Below are positions 1-7,171 of a DNA stretch of 13,494 nt, in pieces (position 1 is the stretch's first letter; every line of letters begins with the position of its first letter). The position numbers and the translations under genes are program-made. Where the stretch lies: assembly GCA_030626085.1 (NCBI GenBank), contig DAOUPQ010000030.1, positions 1 to 13,494 on the forward strand, read 5' to 3'. The notes under the pieces are model-generated. The model ran no database searches, had not been told where the DNA came from, and was given only the letters and a program-made list of their open reading frames with translations. This DNA is from Flavobacteriia bacterium. Its GTDB lineage: Bacteria > Bacteroidota > Bacteroidia > Flavobacteriales > Flavobacteriaceae.

Positions 1-88
1 CATCATAGTCATTTAACATTAAATAATCTTTAAGAACTGTCCCAAAATTAGGATCATCTTCTACTAGTAAAATCTTTTTATTTGCCAT
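1..88 (-). CDS. Response regulator, receiver-domain N-terminus (partial, cut by window edge)
   Basis: Only the first 29 codons are inside the window; the rest lies to the left. The visible protein begins MANKKILLVEDDPNFGTVL, which is the first beta strand and acidic pocket (E10, D11, D12) of a CheY-like receiver domain. The phospho-accepting Asp and any output domain are outside the window, so the class cannot be read. An OmpR/PhoB-type winged helix (RprY-like in Bacteroidota) is likely given the partner kinase, but that is inference. The start lies only 10 bases after the stop of the histidine kinase gene on the same strand, so the two are almost certainly co-transcribed, kinase first, and work as a pair. 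Confidence 0.9.
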   Translation of the reverse strand, partial: MANKKILLVEDDPNFGTVLKDYLMLNDYD

Positions 89-98
89 AATTTTAAAT

Positions 99-1664
99 TT
101 AAATTAGAGGTAATTTTATGGTAAAAGTACTTCCTTTACCTTTTTCACTTTCAACATATACCGTTCCATGGTGCATTTCGGTAATACGTTTAACATATGC
201 TAATCCAAGGCCATGTCCTTTTACATTATGTATATTTCCGCTTTGTTCGCGGTAAAATTTATCAAAAACATTATTTTGCACTTTTTTATTCATACCAATA
301 CCCTGATCTTTTATTTTTAAAATGATCTTATTTCCTGCATTTTCTGTATAAACATCAATTTTGGGCGCTTCATCAGAATATTTTATTGCATTTTCTAACA
401 TATTAACTATTACATTGGTAAAATGAAAACTATTTGCTAAAACTTCACTCAAACTTGCATTATAATGTTTCTTGATATATCCATTTCTATTTTTTACCAA
501 TAAATCAACATGAGATATTGCTTTATCAATAAGGTTGTGTAGATCAATAACTTCATTACTCATTTCCAGCTGTTTTTTATCAAGTTTCGAGATTCGCAAT
601 ACATTTTCTACCTGTGCGTGCATTCGTTTATTTTCTTCACGAATCATCTCTACATACCGAATAACTTTTTCCTTATCATCAATAATTTTAGGATTCTTTA
701 TTGAATCAATCGCTAAATTGATGGTTGCAATTGGCGTTTTAAATTCATGGGTCATATTATTGATAAAATCTGTTTTAATATCTGATATCTTTTTTTGCCT
801 GATCAACTGATAAATTGAACTGGCAAAAACTAACATAATAACCAGAATAAAAAATGCTGAAAGAATCAAATTTTTTGAAATCGCCGATAAAATATACTCT
901 TTCTTTTCGGGAAAATTCACATATAAACTATAATCACTTTCCCCATTACCATCAATAAATAAAGGAACTTGATAACTACTACCACTCTCTTTTTCAAAAT
1001 GAGGTGATTTAACTTTTGTAATCAGATCCTCATTAAAAACTCCATATTCAAAATTTGTTTCAATATTCCTGGCCCTCAGTTCATTATCAATATTTAGCCT
1101 TATTTCATTATTACTTACTCTATCATATATTGGTTGTCTCGAAACAATATTCTGAAAAAAATTCTCAAATTGCAGTTTATCGTACTTATCTAATCTATCA
1201 ATTTTAACTAATTTATCTTTTGGGGATAATTCTGTAAAATCTTTTGAATAGAATTCAATCTTTTCAATTTGGGTCTCTTGCTTGCTGATAAATGTTTTAA
1301 AATTTATTGTATCAGATTCTAATGGTGAAATTTGTGTTTTATAATTATTTTCTAAAATACTTTGTCTAAACGTAAAAATTTCATTTCTACTCGTATCAAT
1401 TTGCTTGTAAAAAAAATCTTTAACACCCCTTTCTTTTGAAATTTGCATGCTGTCTAGCATTGGTGCAAATTTTATAACATTATCTTTAAATTCTCTTTTC
1501 TGAATATTCTCCGAAACTTTTGAAAGAGCATATTTTACACTTGTTGAAAATTGTTGTTCACGCATTTCAATAGTACTTCTAATCCAATAAATCTGAACTG
1601 TAACAATACCAATAAGGGCTATACCCATTAATATCAATAAAAGTACAAAAATTCGCCTACTCAT
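99..1664 (-). CDS. Membrane sensor histidine kinase (RprX-like, no HAMP)
   Basis: This is an inner-membrane two-component kinase that would phosphorylate the response regulator encoded directly downstream. Residues about 5-28 form the first membrane helix and about 264-287 the second. Between them lies a periplasmic sensor region of roughly 235 residues, rich in Lys, Asn and Ser, which I do not recognise. The H-box FINNMTHEFKTP has its phospho-accepting His at 306. The N-box NMLENAIKYS has Asn 425, the G1 box DQGIG starts at Asp 453, the F-box FDKFYR at 467 and the G2 box GHGLGL at 483. All catalytic motifs are intact. Only about 18 residues separate the second helix from the H-box, so there is no room for a HAMP domain. 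The organisation is like Bacteroidota RprX kinases, but the signal sensed is unknown. The 110-base gap upstream contains repeated TTAACA-like elements (see the separate entry). Confidence 0.93.
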   Translation of the reverse strand: MSRRIFVLLLILMGIALIGIVTVQIYWIRSTIEMREQQFSTSVKYALSKVSENIQKREFKDNVIKFAPMLDSMQISKERGVKDFFYKQIDTSRNEIFTFRQSILENNYKTQISPLESDTINFKTFISKQETQIEKIEFYSKDFTELSPKDKLVKIDRLDKYDKLQFENFFQNIVSRQPIYDRVSNNEIRLNIDNELRARNIETNFEYGVFNEDLITKVKSPHFEKESGSSYQVPLFIDGNGESDYSLYVNFPEKKEYILSAISKNLILSAFFILVIMLVFASSIYQLIRQKKISDIKTDFINNMTHEFKTPIATINLAIDSIKNPKIIDDKEKVIRYVEMIREENKRMHAQVENVLRISKLDKKQLEMSNEVIDLHNLIDKAISHVDLLVKNRNGYIKKHYNASLSEVLANSFHFTNVIVNMLENAIKYSDEAPKIDVYTENAGNKIILKIKDQGIGMNKKVQNNVFDKFYREQSGNIHNVKGHGLGLAYVKRITEMHHGTVYVESEKGKGSTFTIKLPLI

Positions 1665-1665
1665 T

Positions 1666-1741
1666 TTAACAAATTTAGAACATCTTTAACTCTTTACTAA
1701 TGTTTTAACATTTGTTAACAAATATAAGCATTAATTTAACT
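1666..1741 (-). promoter_or_regulatory. Phased TTAACA-like repeats and promoter in front of the kinase/regulator operon
   Basis: On the plus strand TTAACA or TTAACT occurs five times, starting at 1666, 1686, 1705, 1715 and 1736. The spacings of 20, 19, 10 and 21 bases are close to one or two helical turns. A perfect 14-bp palindrome, ATTTGTTAACAAAT, sits at 1710-1723 and includes one of the copies. A candidate Bacteroidota -7 element TATATTTG reads on the minus strand at 1726-1719 and overlaps the palindrome; I see no good -33 element. OmpR/PhoB-family regulators typically bind direct repeats about 10-11 bp apart, so this may be an autoregulatory operator. The base composition makes chance copies likely, so confidence is modest. 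Confidence 0.4.
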
Positions 1742-1774
1742 TTTTTTTAAGATATCTATAAATATTGACAAAAG

Positions 1775-2356
1775 TTATTTAATTAGCTCATGAAAGATTT
1801 TATTTACCTGCACTCTACTCTGATCCAAGTCAATATTATTGATGACAAAATTAGCAGATTCTATCTTTTTGGCATCATCTAATTGATTGTTCATCCTCGA
1901 AATAATTTGATTTTTATCTATTCTATCCCGTTTGATAATTCTTTCAATTCTCATATCTTTGGGTGCAGTAACAGTAATTATATAATCAAAATCATTTTGT
2001 TTATTATTCTCAAATAGAATCGCATTTTCTTGAATCACAAAATCACCTTTTTGATCTTTTACCCAATTTTTAAAATGCTTATCTACTTCAGGATGGACTA
2101 TTGAATTAATATTTAGCAGCTTATCTTTATCATTAAAAATGATCTCAGCCAAAAAAGTTCTGTTTAAATTTCCATTTTTATAGGCTTCTTTTCCAAATTC
2201 TTTAATTAGTTTTTCTCGAATCTGTTGTGATGAATTCATTAATCTCTTTGCCTCATCATCAGCATAATATACAGCTACACCTAATTCTTCAAACATTTTG
2301 GCAATCGTACTCTTTCCACCGCCTATACCTCCGGTTAATCCTACAGTTATCATCAT
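1775..2356 (-). CDS. coaE: Dephospho-CoA kinase
   Basis: This cytosolic enzyme catalyses the last step of coenzyme A synthesis, ATP-dependent 3'-phosphorylation of dephospho-CoA. The 193-residue length is typical. The P-loop GGIGGGKST lies at 9-17, with Gly at the position that is usually Ser (GGIGSGKS); this should still bind phosphate. Other family landmarks are YYADDEAKRLM (30-40), IVHPEV (86-91), the ILFE segment (113-116, usually LLFE), the RD...ISRMNNQ lid region (143-158) and ANFVINN (168-174). Two ATG codons stand in tandem at the start and either could be used. The start is 5 bases after the stop of the YbbR-domain gene, so the two genes share a transcript. The kinase/regulator pair follows after 110 bases and may be partly read through, as I see no hairpin terminator in that gap. 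Confidence 0.95.
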   Translation of the reverse strand: MMITVGLTGGIGGGKSTIAKMFEELGVAVYYADDEAKRLMNSSQQIREKLIKEFGKEAYKNGNLNRTFLAEIIFNDKDKLLNINSIVHPEVDKHFKNWVKDQKGDFVIQENAILFENNKQNDFDYIITVTAPKDMRIERIIKRDRIDKNQIISRMNNQLDDAKKIESANFVINNIDLDQSRVQVNKIFHELIK

Positions 2357-2361
2357 TAAAG

Positions 2362-3327
2362 CTATTTTTTAATCAAATATTCTATCTTATTTGGAATAAT
2401 TTTAACAGAAGTGATCATCTCGGGTTGTTCAATAATTTTTGGCATCAAATGATCTAATGAATTGTCTTGAGATTCTTTAAAATCACAAATTACCTTAAAA
2501 CTTTCAGGAACAATTTTATTATAATCAGAGAGTGCAACTTGAAATACTATTTTAACTTCTTTTGGATAAGTACTAATAATTGATGCTTTTGGTACATTAA
2601 TCACTTCAAAAGGCATCATAAAAGTACCCTCTGTAAATTTATCAACTTTTCCCGTTATAACAATATGATTTACTGATAAACTCACCTTTTCATCAGGTAC
2701 AATTAACAGAATACTTTTCTCAAAACTCTCAGTTATCTTCTCTATATCAATAGATTTGGTTTTGATTTCTAAAATACTGTCTATAATCCCTTTTGGGCCA
2801 GAAATTGTTATAAAATCGGGTTTAAAAACAATATCATTAACCAAATTAAAACCTGATTTAAAATGTAAATTTATATCAGATACTACTTTCACTTTTTTTG
2901 AAAATTTCTTACCAAAATCAAAGTATAAAGTATCCGGTTTTATTTTTAACAAGTCCGTTTCTGCTGAAAATTGTGCTTGAATAGAATTGATATTTGAGCT
3001 TGTTTCAGAAAAATAAATACTATTTCTTTTGTGTTTAATATCTTTTAAAGAATAATTTATTTTTTTTTCTTTGATCTTGTGTCTCAATAAAATAAAACCC
3101 CTGGTCTTAAGTGTTAAAATTATTTCTTGAAGTGGTTCGCTCTGCAATAATTTTTTAGCGGGAATGTCAATATAATTTACTTCAATTCTTACATCTGCTA
3201 TATACTCTTCAGACAATTTAATCAACATCCAAAATAAAAATGACATCGTTAAAAAAAATAAAAACACCCTTAGTTTTTTATTATTCTTTAAAGAATCAAT
3301 TTTTTTTTGAGATTGCTTTTGTATCAT
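2362..3327 (-). CDS. YbbR-domain membrane-anchored protein (CdaR-like)
   Basis: This 321-residue protein has one N-terminal membrane helix (about 20-37, VFLFFLTMSFLFWMLIKL), followed by an extracytoplasmic region of YbbR-like beta repeats. The clearest YbbR signature is FITISGPKGIIDSILEIKT at about 172-190, preceded by VKVVSDI. In Firmicutes, YbbR proteins (CdaR) bind and regulate the diadenylate cyclase CdaA. No cyclase gene is visible here, so that role is not established for this protein. A longer frame exists with an ATG at 3381, but that codon lies at the base of a strong terminator hairpin (3350-3380), and its 18 extra residues precede an ordinary start. I therefore place the start at the ATG at 3327, just before MIQKQSQKK and the membrane helix. 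It is co-transcribed with coaE (5-base gap). Confidence 0.85.
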   Translation of the reverse strand: MIQKQSQKKIDSLKNNKKLRVFLFFLTMSFLFWMLIKLSEEYIADVRIEVNYIDIPAKKLLQSEPLQEIILTLKTRGFILLRHKIKEKKINYSLKDIKHKRNSIYFSETSSNINSIQAQFSAETDLLKIKPDTLYFDFGKKFSKKVKVVSDINLHFKSGFNLVNDIVFKPDFITISGPKGIIDSILEIKTKSIDIEKITESFEKSILLIVPDEKVSLSVNHIVITGKVDKFTEGTFMMPFEVINVPKASIISTYPKEVKIVFQVALSDYNKIVPESFKVICDFKESQDNSLDHLMPKIIEQPEMITSVKIIPNKIEYLIKK

Positions 3328-3349
3328 AAAAAATTTTAAATAAAGATAT

Positions 3350-3380
3350 AAAAAAATGAGTTCTGCCTGAACAGAACTCA
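3350..3380 (-). terminator. Intrinsic terminator after yajC
   Basis: On the minus strand a perfect 9-bp stem (TGAGTTCTG pairing with CAGAACTCA, plus-strand arms 3357-3365 and 3372-3380, 6-base loop) is followed directly by seven T residues (plus-strand A run 3350-3356). It lies 19 bases after the yajC stop and ends the nusB-DUF1573-yajC transcript, or attenuates it before the YbbR and coaE genes. A weak -7-like TATCTTTA (minus strand, 3348-3341) just downstream could restart transcription. Confidence 0.88.
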
Positions 3381-3399
3381 CTATTATATTTATTACAAA

Positions 3400-3714
3400 T
3401 TATTTTTTCTTCTTATCTACTACAGGAAGATACTTTTTACTCAACTCCATTGAAAGCGCAGAACGTTCAAATTTAATCTTTCCGGCACTTGTTTCAATGA
3501 TACAGGTATTATCATTCAATTCAACTATTTTTCCGTGAATTCCACTGGTGGTTATTATTTTTGCACCTCTTTTAATGGTGCTTTGAAACTTTTTTTCATC
3601 TTTTTGACGCTTCATTTGAGGACGGATCATAAAAAGATAAATTACCAGGAACATTAATGGAATTAATATAATATTTGTCATATTACTCCCTTGCAAAAAA
3701 ATTGTATCATACAT
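3400..3714 (-). CDS. yajC: Preprotein translocase subunit YajC
   Basis: YajC is a small inner-membrane protein that associates with SecDF and the SecYEG translocon. The 104-residue protein has a short N-terminal stretch (MYDTIFLQGSN), a single membrane helix at about 13-30 and the family hallmark MIRPQMKRQKDEKKF directly after it. The cytoplasmic domain contains IKRGAKIITTSGIHGKI, the conserved part of the fold, and the protein ends in a lysine-rich tail. An internal Met at codon 12 is an alternative start, but the FLQ-containing N-terminus resembles other Bacteroidota YajC proteins, so I keep the first ATG. It starts 8 bases after the DUF1573 lipoprotein gene, so the two are co-transcribed, and it is followed by a strong terminator. 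Confidence 0.95.
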   Translation of the reverse strand: MYDTIFLQGSNMTNIILIPLMFLVIYLFMIRPQMKRQKDEKKFQSTIKRGAKIITTSGIHGKIVELNDNTCIIETSAGKIKFERSALSMELSKKYLPVVDKKKK

Positions 3715-3722
3715 AATCTTAA

Positions 3723-4184
3723 TTATTTTATTTTTGTTTTTGGCGTTACAAATGCCTTAATTAATAATAACTCTTTTCCATTTTGAGTATTGGTTATTAA
3801 TGTAATTCGTTTTTGTTGTTTGTTAGGTTTTCCTCTCGAATTAAATATAATTTTAATTTCGGCAGATTTTCCTGAAAGAATTGGTTCTCTGGGCCATTCA
3901 GGTATTGTACAGCCACAAGAAGCTTTAGCTGAAGTAATGATTAACTCTTTTTTACCTGTATTAGTGAAATTAAAAACAGTTTCAACTACATCACCTTCAT
4001 TAATTGTCCCAAAGTCATATTCAACATTTTCAAATTTCATAACCGGACTATCATATTTTATTTCATGATCTCTTTTCTTTGCTATTTCAAGATTGTCTTT
4101 GTTGATTTTTGCTGTAGGATCATTATTACAAGAAAATAATGTTACAACTAAAAACAGAGTTACTAAAAATATTATTCGTTTCAT
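3723..4184 (-). CDS. DUF1573 lipoprotein
   Basis: This 153-residue protein has a lipoprotein signal peptide (MKRIIFLVTLFLVVTLFSC) with the lipobox cysteine at 19, so it should be lipidated and anchored to the envelope. The rest is a DUF1573 domain (about 47-150), an Ig-like beta sandwich family abundant in Bacteroidota. It shows FENVEYDFGTINEGD at 51, FNFTNTGKKELII at 71, and the typical SCGCTIPEWP with paired cysteines at 90 and 92. The molecular function of the family is not established. It sits between nusB (33-base gap) and yajC (8-base gap), an arrangement I recall as common in Flavobacteriia. A candidate promoter lies just upstream. Confidence 0.93.
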   Translation of the reverse strand: MKRIIFLVTLFLVVTLFSCNNDPTAKINKDNLEIAKKRDHEIKYDSPVMKFENVEYDFGTINEGDVVETVFNFTNTGKKELIITSAKASCGCTIPEWPREPILSGKSAEIKIIFNSRGKPNKQQKRITLITNTQNGKELLLIKAFVTPKTKIK

Positions 4185-4204
4185 ATGCTTAAATTTATCG
4201 TTGC

Positions 4205-4237
4205 CAAATATAAAAAATTATAACAATCCTCTTCCAA
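4205..4237 (-). promoter_or_regulatory. Candidate Bacteroidota-type promoter before the DUF1573-yajC genes
   Basis: Read on the minus strand, a -7 element TATATTTG (4212-4205) matches TAnnTTTG exactly. It is preceded 22 bases upstream by a TTG (4237-4235) that could serve as the -33 element. The expected start of transcription would leave a leader of roughly 15 bases before the ATG at 4184. The -33 element lies within the last codons of nusB, so this would be an internal promoter of the operon. Confidence 0.4.
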
Positions 4238-5156
4238 TTTTATTCAACCTTTTATCTTGTTGATATACTTTAAGTAATTTATCTAAAACACCGTTGATAA
4301 AAAAGCTGCTTTTTTGAGTGGAATAATCTTTTGAAATTTCTATGTATTCATTAATAGTTACTTTAGTAGGAATTGATGGGAAATACATAAATTCGGTCAA
4401 TGCCATCTTAATCAAGATCATATCAACTTCAGCAATTCTCTCGTTATCCCAATTGGGTGTTTTACTATCAATATCTGCATCAAAATCAGTACTATGTAAA
4501 ACTGTTTTTCGAAAAATATCCAACATAAATTCCCGATCGTCTTCTTTAATTTCTAAATTATTGAAATTTATGAATTGAATGGGTTTTAAATTTTTTATTG
4601 TTTTAATAATCATTGTATTAATAAATGGCAGATCATCAAGCCAATTCAAATTCAAACTTTCATAATAATCAAAAAGCTTATCATTTGGGGCAAAAACTTC
4701 TTTAAAAGCCTTTAAAAAAAATTCTTTATCCTCTTCAAATGAATTTGTTTTTGATTTTAAATAATCTTCATAAATTTTATTACCCTCAAGTTTATCTAAA
4801 ATTACCCTGACATATTCTCTATCTTCTTTCCAGTTGTTTAATTTTTTATCTTTTGCATAATTTTGAATGGCAGTACTTTGCTCAATCGCTTTAATTACGC
4901 TATTATTTATAAATTTAAAACTGGGCTTCTTATCATCTGAAGTTGCTAAAAACTTTTTCTTTTTAATCTCAATGTGTTCATTTGCCATGTTTTTAACTTC
5001 AACCATCAATAATAATTGTAAAACATAAAGCTCTAATGTTTTTTTGACACTTAGGTTTAAAAAATTTTCTTCTCTGGTTAGATCATCGCTTTTTGATTGA
5101 TGCATGGCATAAATGGATTGCATTACCTTAATTCGAATATGTCGTCTATTCACCAT
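4218..5156 (-). CDS. nusB: Transcription antitermination factor NusB (long Bacteroidota form)
   Basis: NusB binds NusE (ribosomal protein S10) and boxA RNA in the antitermination complex that transcribes rRNA operons. At 312 residues the protein is more than twice the length of E. coli NusB. The C-terminal region (about 205-297) holds the recognisable NusB fold, with RIAEVDMILIKMALTEFMYF, PTKVTINEYIEISKDYST and the terminal SFFINGVLDKLL. The N-terminus opens with RRHIRIKVMQSIYA, a segment resembling the first NusB helix, and is followed by a long Lys/Glu/Asp-rich helical insertion. Long forms of this kind are usual in Bacteroidota. It is the first gene of the leftward block. The divergent gap upstream contains a minus-strand -7 candidate TAAATTTG at 5205-5198. 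Confidence 0.92.
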   Translation of the reverse strand: MVNRRHIRIKVMQSIYAMHQSKSDDLTREENFLNLSVKKTLELYVLQLLLMVEVKNMANEHIEIKKKKFLATSDDKKPSFKFINNSVIKAIEQSTAIQNYAKDKKLNNWKEDREYVRVILDKLEGNKIYEDYLKSKTNSFEEDKEFFLKAFKEVFAPNDKLFDYYESLNLNWLDDLPFINTMIIKTIKNLKPIQFINFNNLEIKEDDREFMLDIFRKTVLHSTDFDADIDSKTPNWDNERIAEVDMILIKMALTEFMYFPSIPTKVTINEYIEISKDYSTQKSSFFINGVLDKLLKVYQQDKRLNKIGRGLL

Positions 5157-5303
5157 AATTAAAAAGATCGTAAATGAATTTATTTTTAAAATATTTACAA
5201 ATTTAATCTTTTTTTAAAAAAATTAGGTTTTAAATTTGAAATTTAAAAATATTCATATAAACCCGTATCTTCGTCAAAAAAATCAAAACTTTGTTTTTCT
5301 TTA
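5157..5303. promoter_or_regulatory. Divergent promoter region between nusB and the ABC exporter gene
   Basis: This 147-base gap separates two divergently read genes and is very AT-rich. For nusB (minus strand) the -7 candidate is TAAATTTG at 5205-5198, about 40 bases before the start codon. For the exporter (plus strand) the candidates are TAAATTTG at 5231-5238 and TATCTTCG at 5266-5273; the latter has one mismatch to TAnnTTTG and lies 30 bases before the ATG. None has a convincing -33 element at the usual distance. No terminator or small gene is visible. Confidence 0.35.
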
Positions 5304-7067
5304 ATGAGAGCCCTTAAATACTTAAACAAATACTTTTATAAATATCGATTCCGGTTAATTATAGGTCTCTTAATTACCGTTCTTTCGAAAATATTTGTTT
5401 TACAAATACCACAATTTATTAGAGAATCACTTAACATTGTTGAAGATTATAACAAAAACCTAGTCAATGATATAGATACAGTTAAACACCAGCTTTTAAT
5501 AAATATTTCCTTTATAATCGGTGCTGCAATTCTTTCCGGTTTTTTTACTTTTTTAATGCGTCAAATGCTTATTGTAATGTCTCGTTTGATTGAATTTGAT
5601 CTAAAAAATGAAATTTACCAACATTACCAACGACTTTCATTAAGTTTTTATAAAAAAAATCGTACTGGTGATTTGATGAACAGAATAAGTGAAGATGTTG
5701 GAAAAGTAAGGATGTATTTTGGACCTGTCATTATGTATTCAATGAATATGCTGGTTTTATTTGTGATTGCCTTTACAAAAATGATCAATATTGATGCTAA
5801 ACTTACTTTGTACACTTTATTACCTTTTCCAATTTTATCAATTTCAATTTATTATTTAAGTAGGGTTATCAACGAAAGGAGTGCTGTAGTACAGCAATAT
5901 CTATCAAAATTAACAACTTTCTCTCAAGAGTTTTTTTCAGGTATAAATGTTGTTAAAGCATATAGTATTGAAAAACAAACTGCCATTGACTTTGACAATC
6001 TAGCCACTATTAGTAAGCAAAAAAATATCGATCTGTACAAAGCACAAGCTTTATTTTTTCCGTTAATGATCCTGTTGATAGGCATTAGTAATCTTATTGT
6101 AATTTATATTGGTGGTATGCAATATATCAATGGTGAAATTAAAAATATTGGCTATATAGCCGAATTTATAATCTATATCAATATGTTAACCTGGCCTGTG
6201 GCGGTTGTGGGATGGGTAACTTCAATAGTTCAACAAGCTGAAGTTTCTCAAAGACGAATTAATGAATTTTTAGAAGAAGTTCCAAATATTGAAAACGAAC
6301 AATCTAAACCTACTAAAATTCACGGTGATATAGAATTTAAAAATGTGAGTTTTACTTATAATGATACAGAAATCACAGCCTTAAAAGATATTAGTTTCTC
6401 AATTAAACAAGGGAAAACCTTAGCAATTTTAGGGAAAACCGGTTCAGGCAAATCAACCATAGTTAATTTAATTGCCCGAATGTATGATACAGATTCAGGT
6501 GAAGTATTAATCGATAATATCCCCATAAGAAACGTAAATATGTTTTCATTAAGAGATAGTATAGGTTTTGTTCCACAGGTTGCTTTTTTATTTTCTGATA
6601 CAATTAAAAATAACATTAAAATTGGTTATGAAAATGCTACCAATGATGAGATTATCAAAGCAGCTAAGGATGCTTATATCCATCATAATATTGTTTCATT
6701 CAATAAAAAATATGACACCTTGGTTGGTGAAAGAGGTGTGACATTATCCGGAGGACAAAAGCAAAGAGTATCAATCGCCAGAGCGATAATCTCTCAACCT
6801 AAAATATTAATTTTTGATGATTGTTTATCAGCTGTTGATACAGAAACGGAAGAAATCATCTTAAAAAATTTACAAAAAGAGAGTATCGGTAAAACAACTA
6901 TTATTGTTAGTCATCGAACATCTTCTGTTAAAAATGCCGATAAAATAATTGTTATAGATCAAGGAAAGATTGTTCAAAGAGGTACACATGATGAATTAAG
7001 ATCTCAAAAAGGATACTACCAAAACATTTATAATCAACAACTTGAAGAGCAAACTGACATAAGTTAA
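5304..7067 (+). CDS. ABC exporter half-transporter with Asp in the Walker B catalytic position (MdlA/BmrC-like)
   Basis: This 587-residue inner-membrane protein is a membrane domain fused to an ATPase domain, the MsbA/MdlA/multidrug exporter layout. Six membrane helices can be placed at about 16-37, 62-90, 139-158, 165-186, 249-270 and 281-303. The ATPase begins near 340, with Walker A GKTGSGKS at 377-384, Q-loop Gln 425, signature LSGGQKQR at 481-488, Walker B ILIFDD at 501-506, D-loop SAVD at 509-512 and H-loop His 537. The residue after the Walker B Asp is Asp 506 rather than the catalytic Glu. This is seen in the degenerate-site subunits of heterodimeric exporters such as TM287, BmrC and MdlA. 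No partner subunit is adjacent, so it may pair with a protein encoded elsewhere or act alone. The substrate cannot be told; lipid or drug export is the family's range. It is alone in its transcription unit or weakly linked to the next gene. Confidence 0.92.
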   Translation: MRALKYLNKYFYKYRFRLIIGLLITVLSKIFVLQIPQFIRESLNIVEDYNKNLVNDIDTVKHQLLINISFIIGAAILSGFFTFLMRQMLIVMSRLIEFDLKNEIYQHYQRLSLSFYKKNRTGDLMNRISEDVGKVRMYFGPVIMYSMNMLVLFVIAFTKMINIDAKLTLYTLLPFPILSISIYYLSRVINERSAVVQQYLSKLTTFSQEFFSGINVVKAYSIEKQTAIDFDNLATISKQKNIDLYKAQALFFPLMILLIGISNLIVIYIGGMQYINGEIKNIGYIAEFIIYINMLTWPVAVVGWVTSIVQQAEVSQRRINEFLEEVPNIENEQSKPTKIHGDIEFKNVSFTYNDTEITALKDISFSIKQGKTLAILGKTGSGKSTIVNLIARMYDTDSGEVLIDNIPIRNVNMFSLRDSIGFVPQVAFLFSDTIKNNIKIGYENATNDEIIKAAKDAYIHHNIVSFNKKYDTLVGERGVTLSGGQKQRVSIARAIISQPKILIFDDCLSAVDTETEEIILKNLQKESIGKTTIIVSHRTSSVKNADKIIVIDQGKIVQRGTHDELRSQKGYYQNIYNQQLEEQTDIS

Positions 7068-7096
7068 TAAGTGAAAATAAACAAATAAAAAAAATG

Positions 7097-7126
7097 TTGC
7101 ATACTTGGTTAATTTTTATAGATTTG
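7097..7126 (+). promoter_or_regulatory. Bacteroidota-type promoter for the PUR-domain gene
   Basis: A -33 TTG (7097-7099) is followed by a 19-base spacer and a perfect -7 element TAGATTTG (7119-7126). Both elements and the spacing fit the primary sigma factor consensus of Bacteroidota. Transcription would begin near 7133, giving a leader of about 40 bases before the ATG at 7172. This is the best-formed promoter in the window. Confidence 0.65.
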
Positions 7127-7171
7127 TCATTATTATACTTAATATAAATTACAATTTAAAGAAAAGATATT

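Noticed and set aside
535..810. Open frame of 91 codons on the plus strand inside the kinase gene.
   Set aside because: It is antisense to the well-supported histidine kinase catalytic region and its Ser/Ile-rich product looks like no protein family. The same applies to the antisense frames at 2227-2457, 2756-2980, 3790-4068, 4342-4578, 6356-6616, 9237-9461 and 12630-12956.
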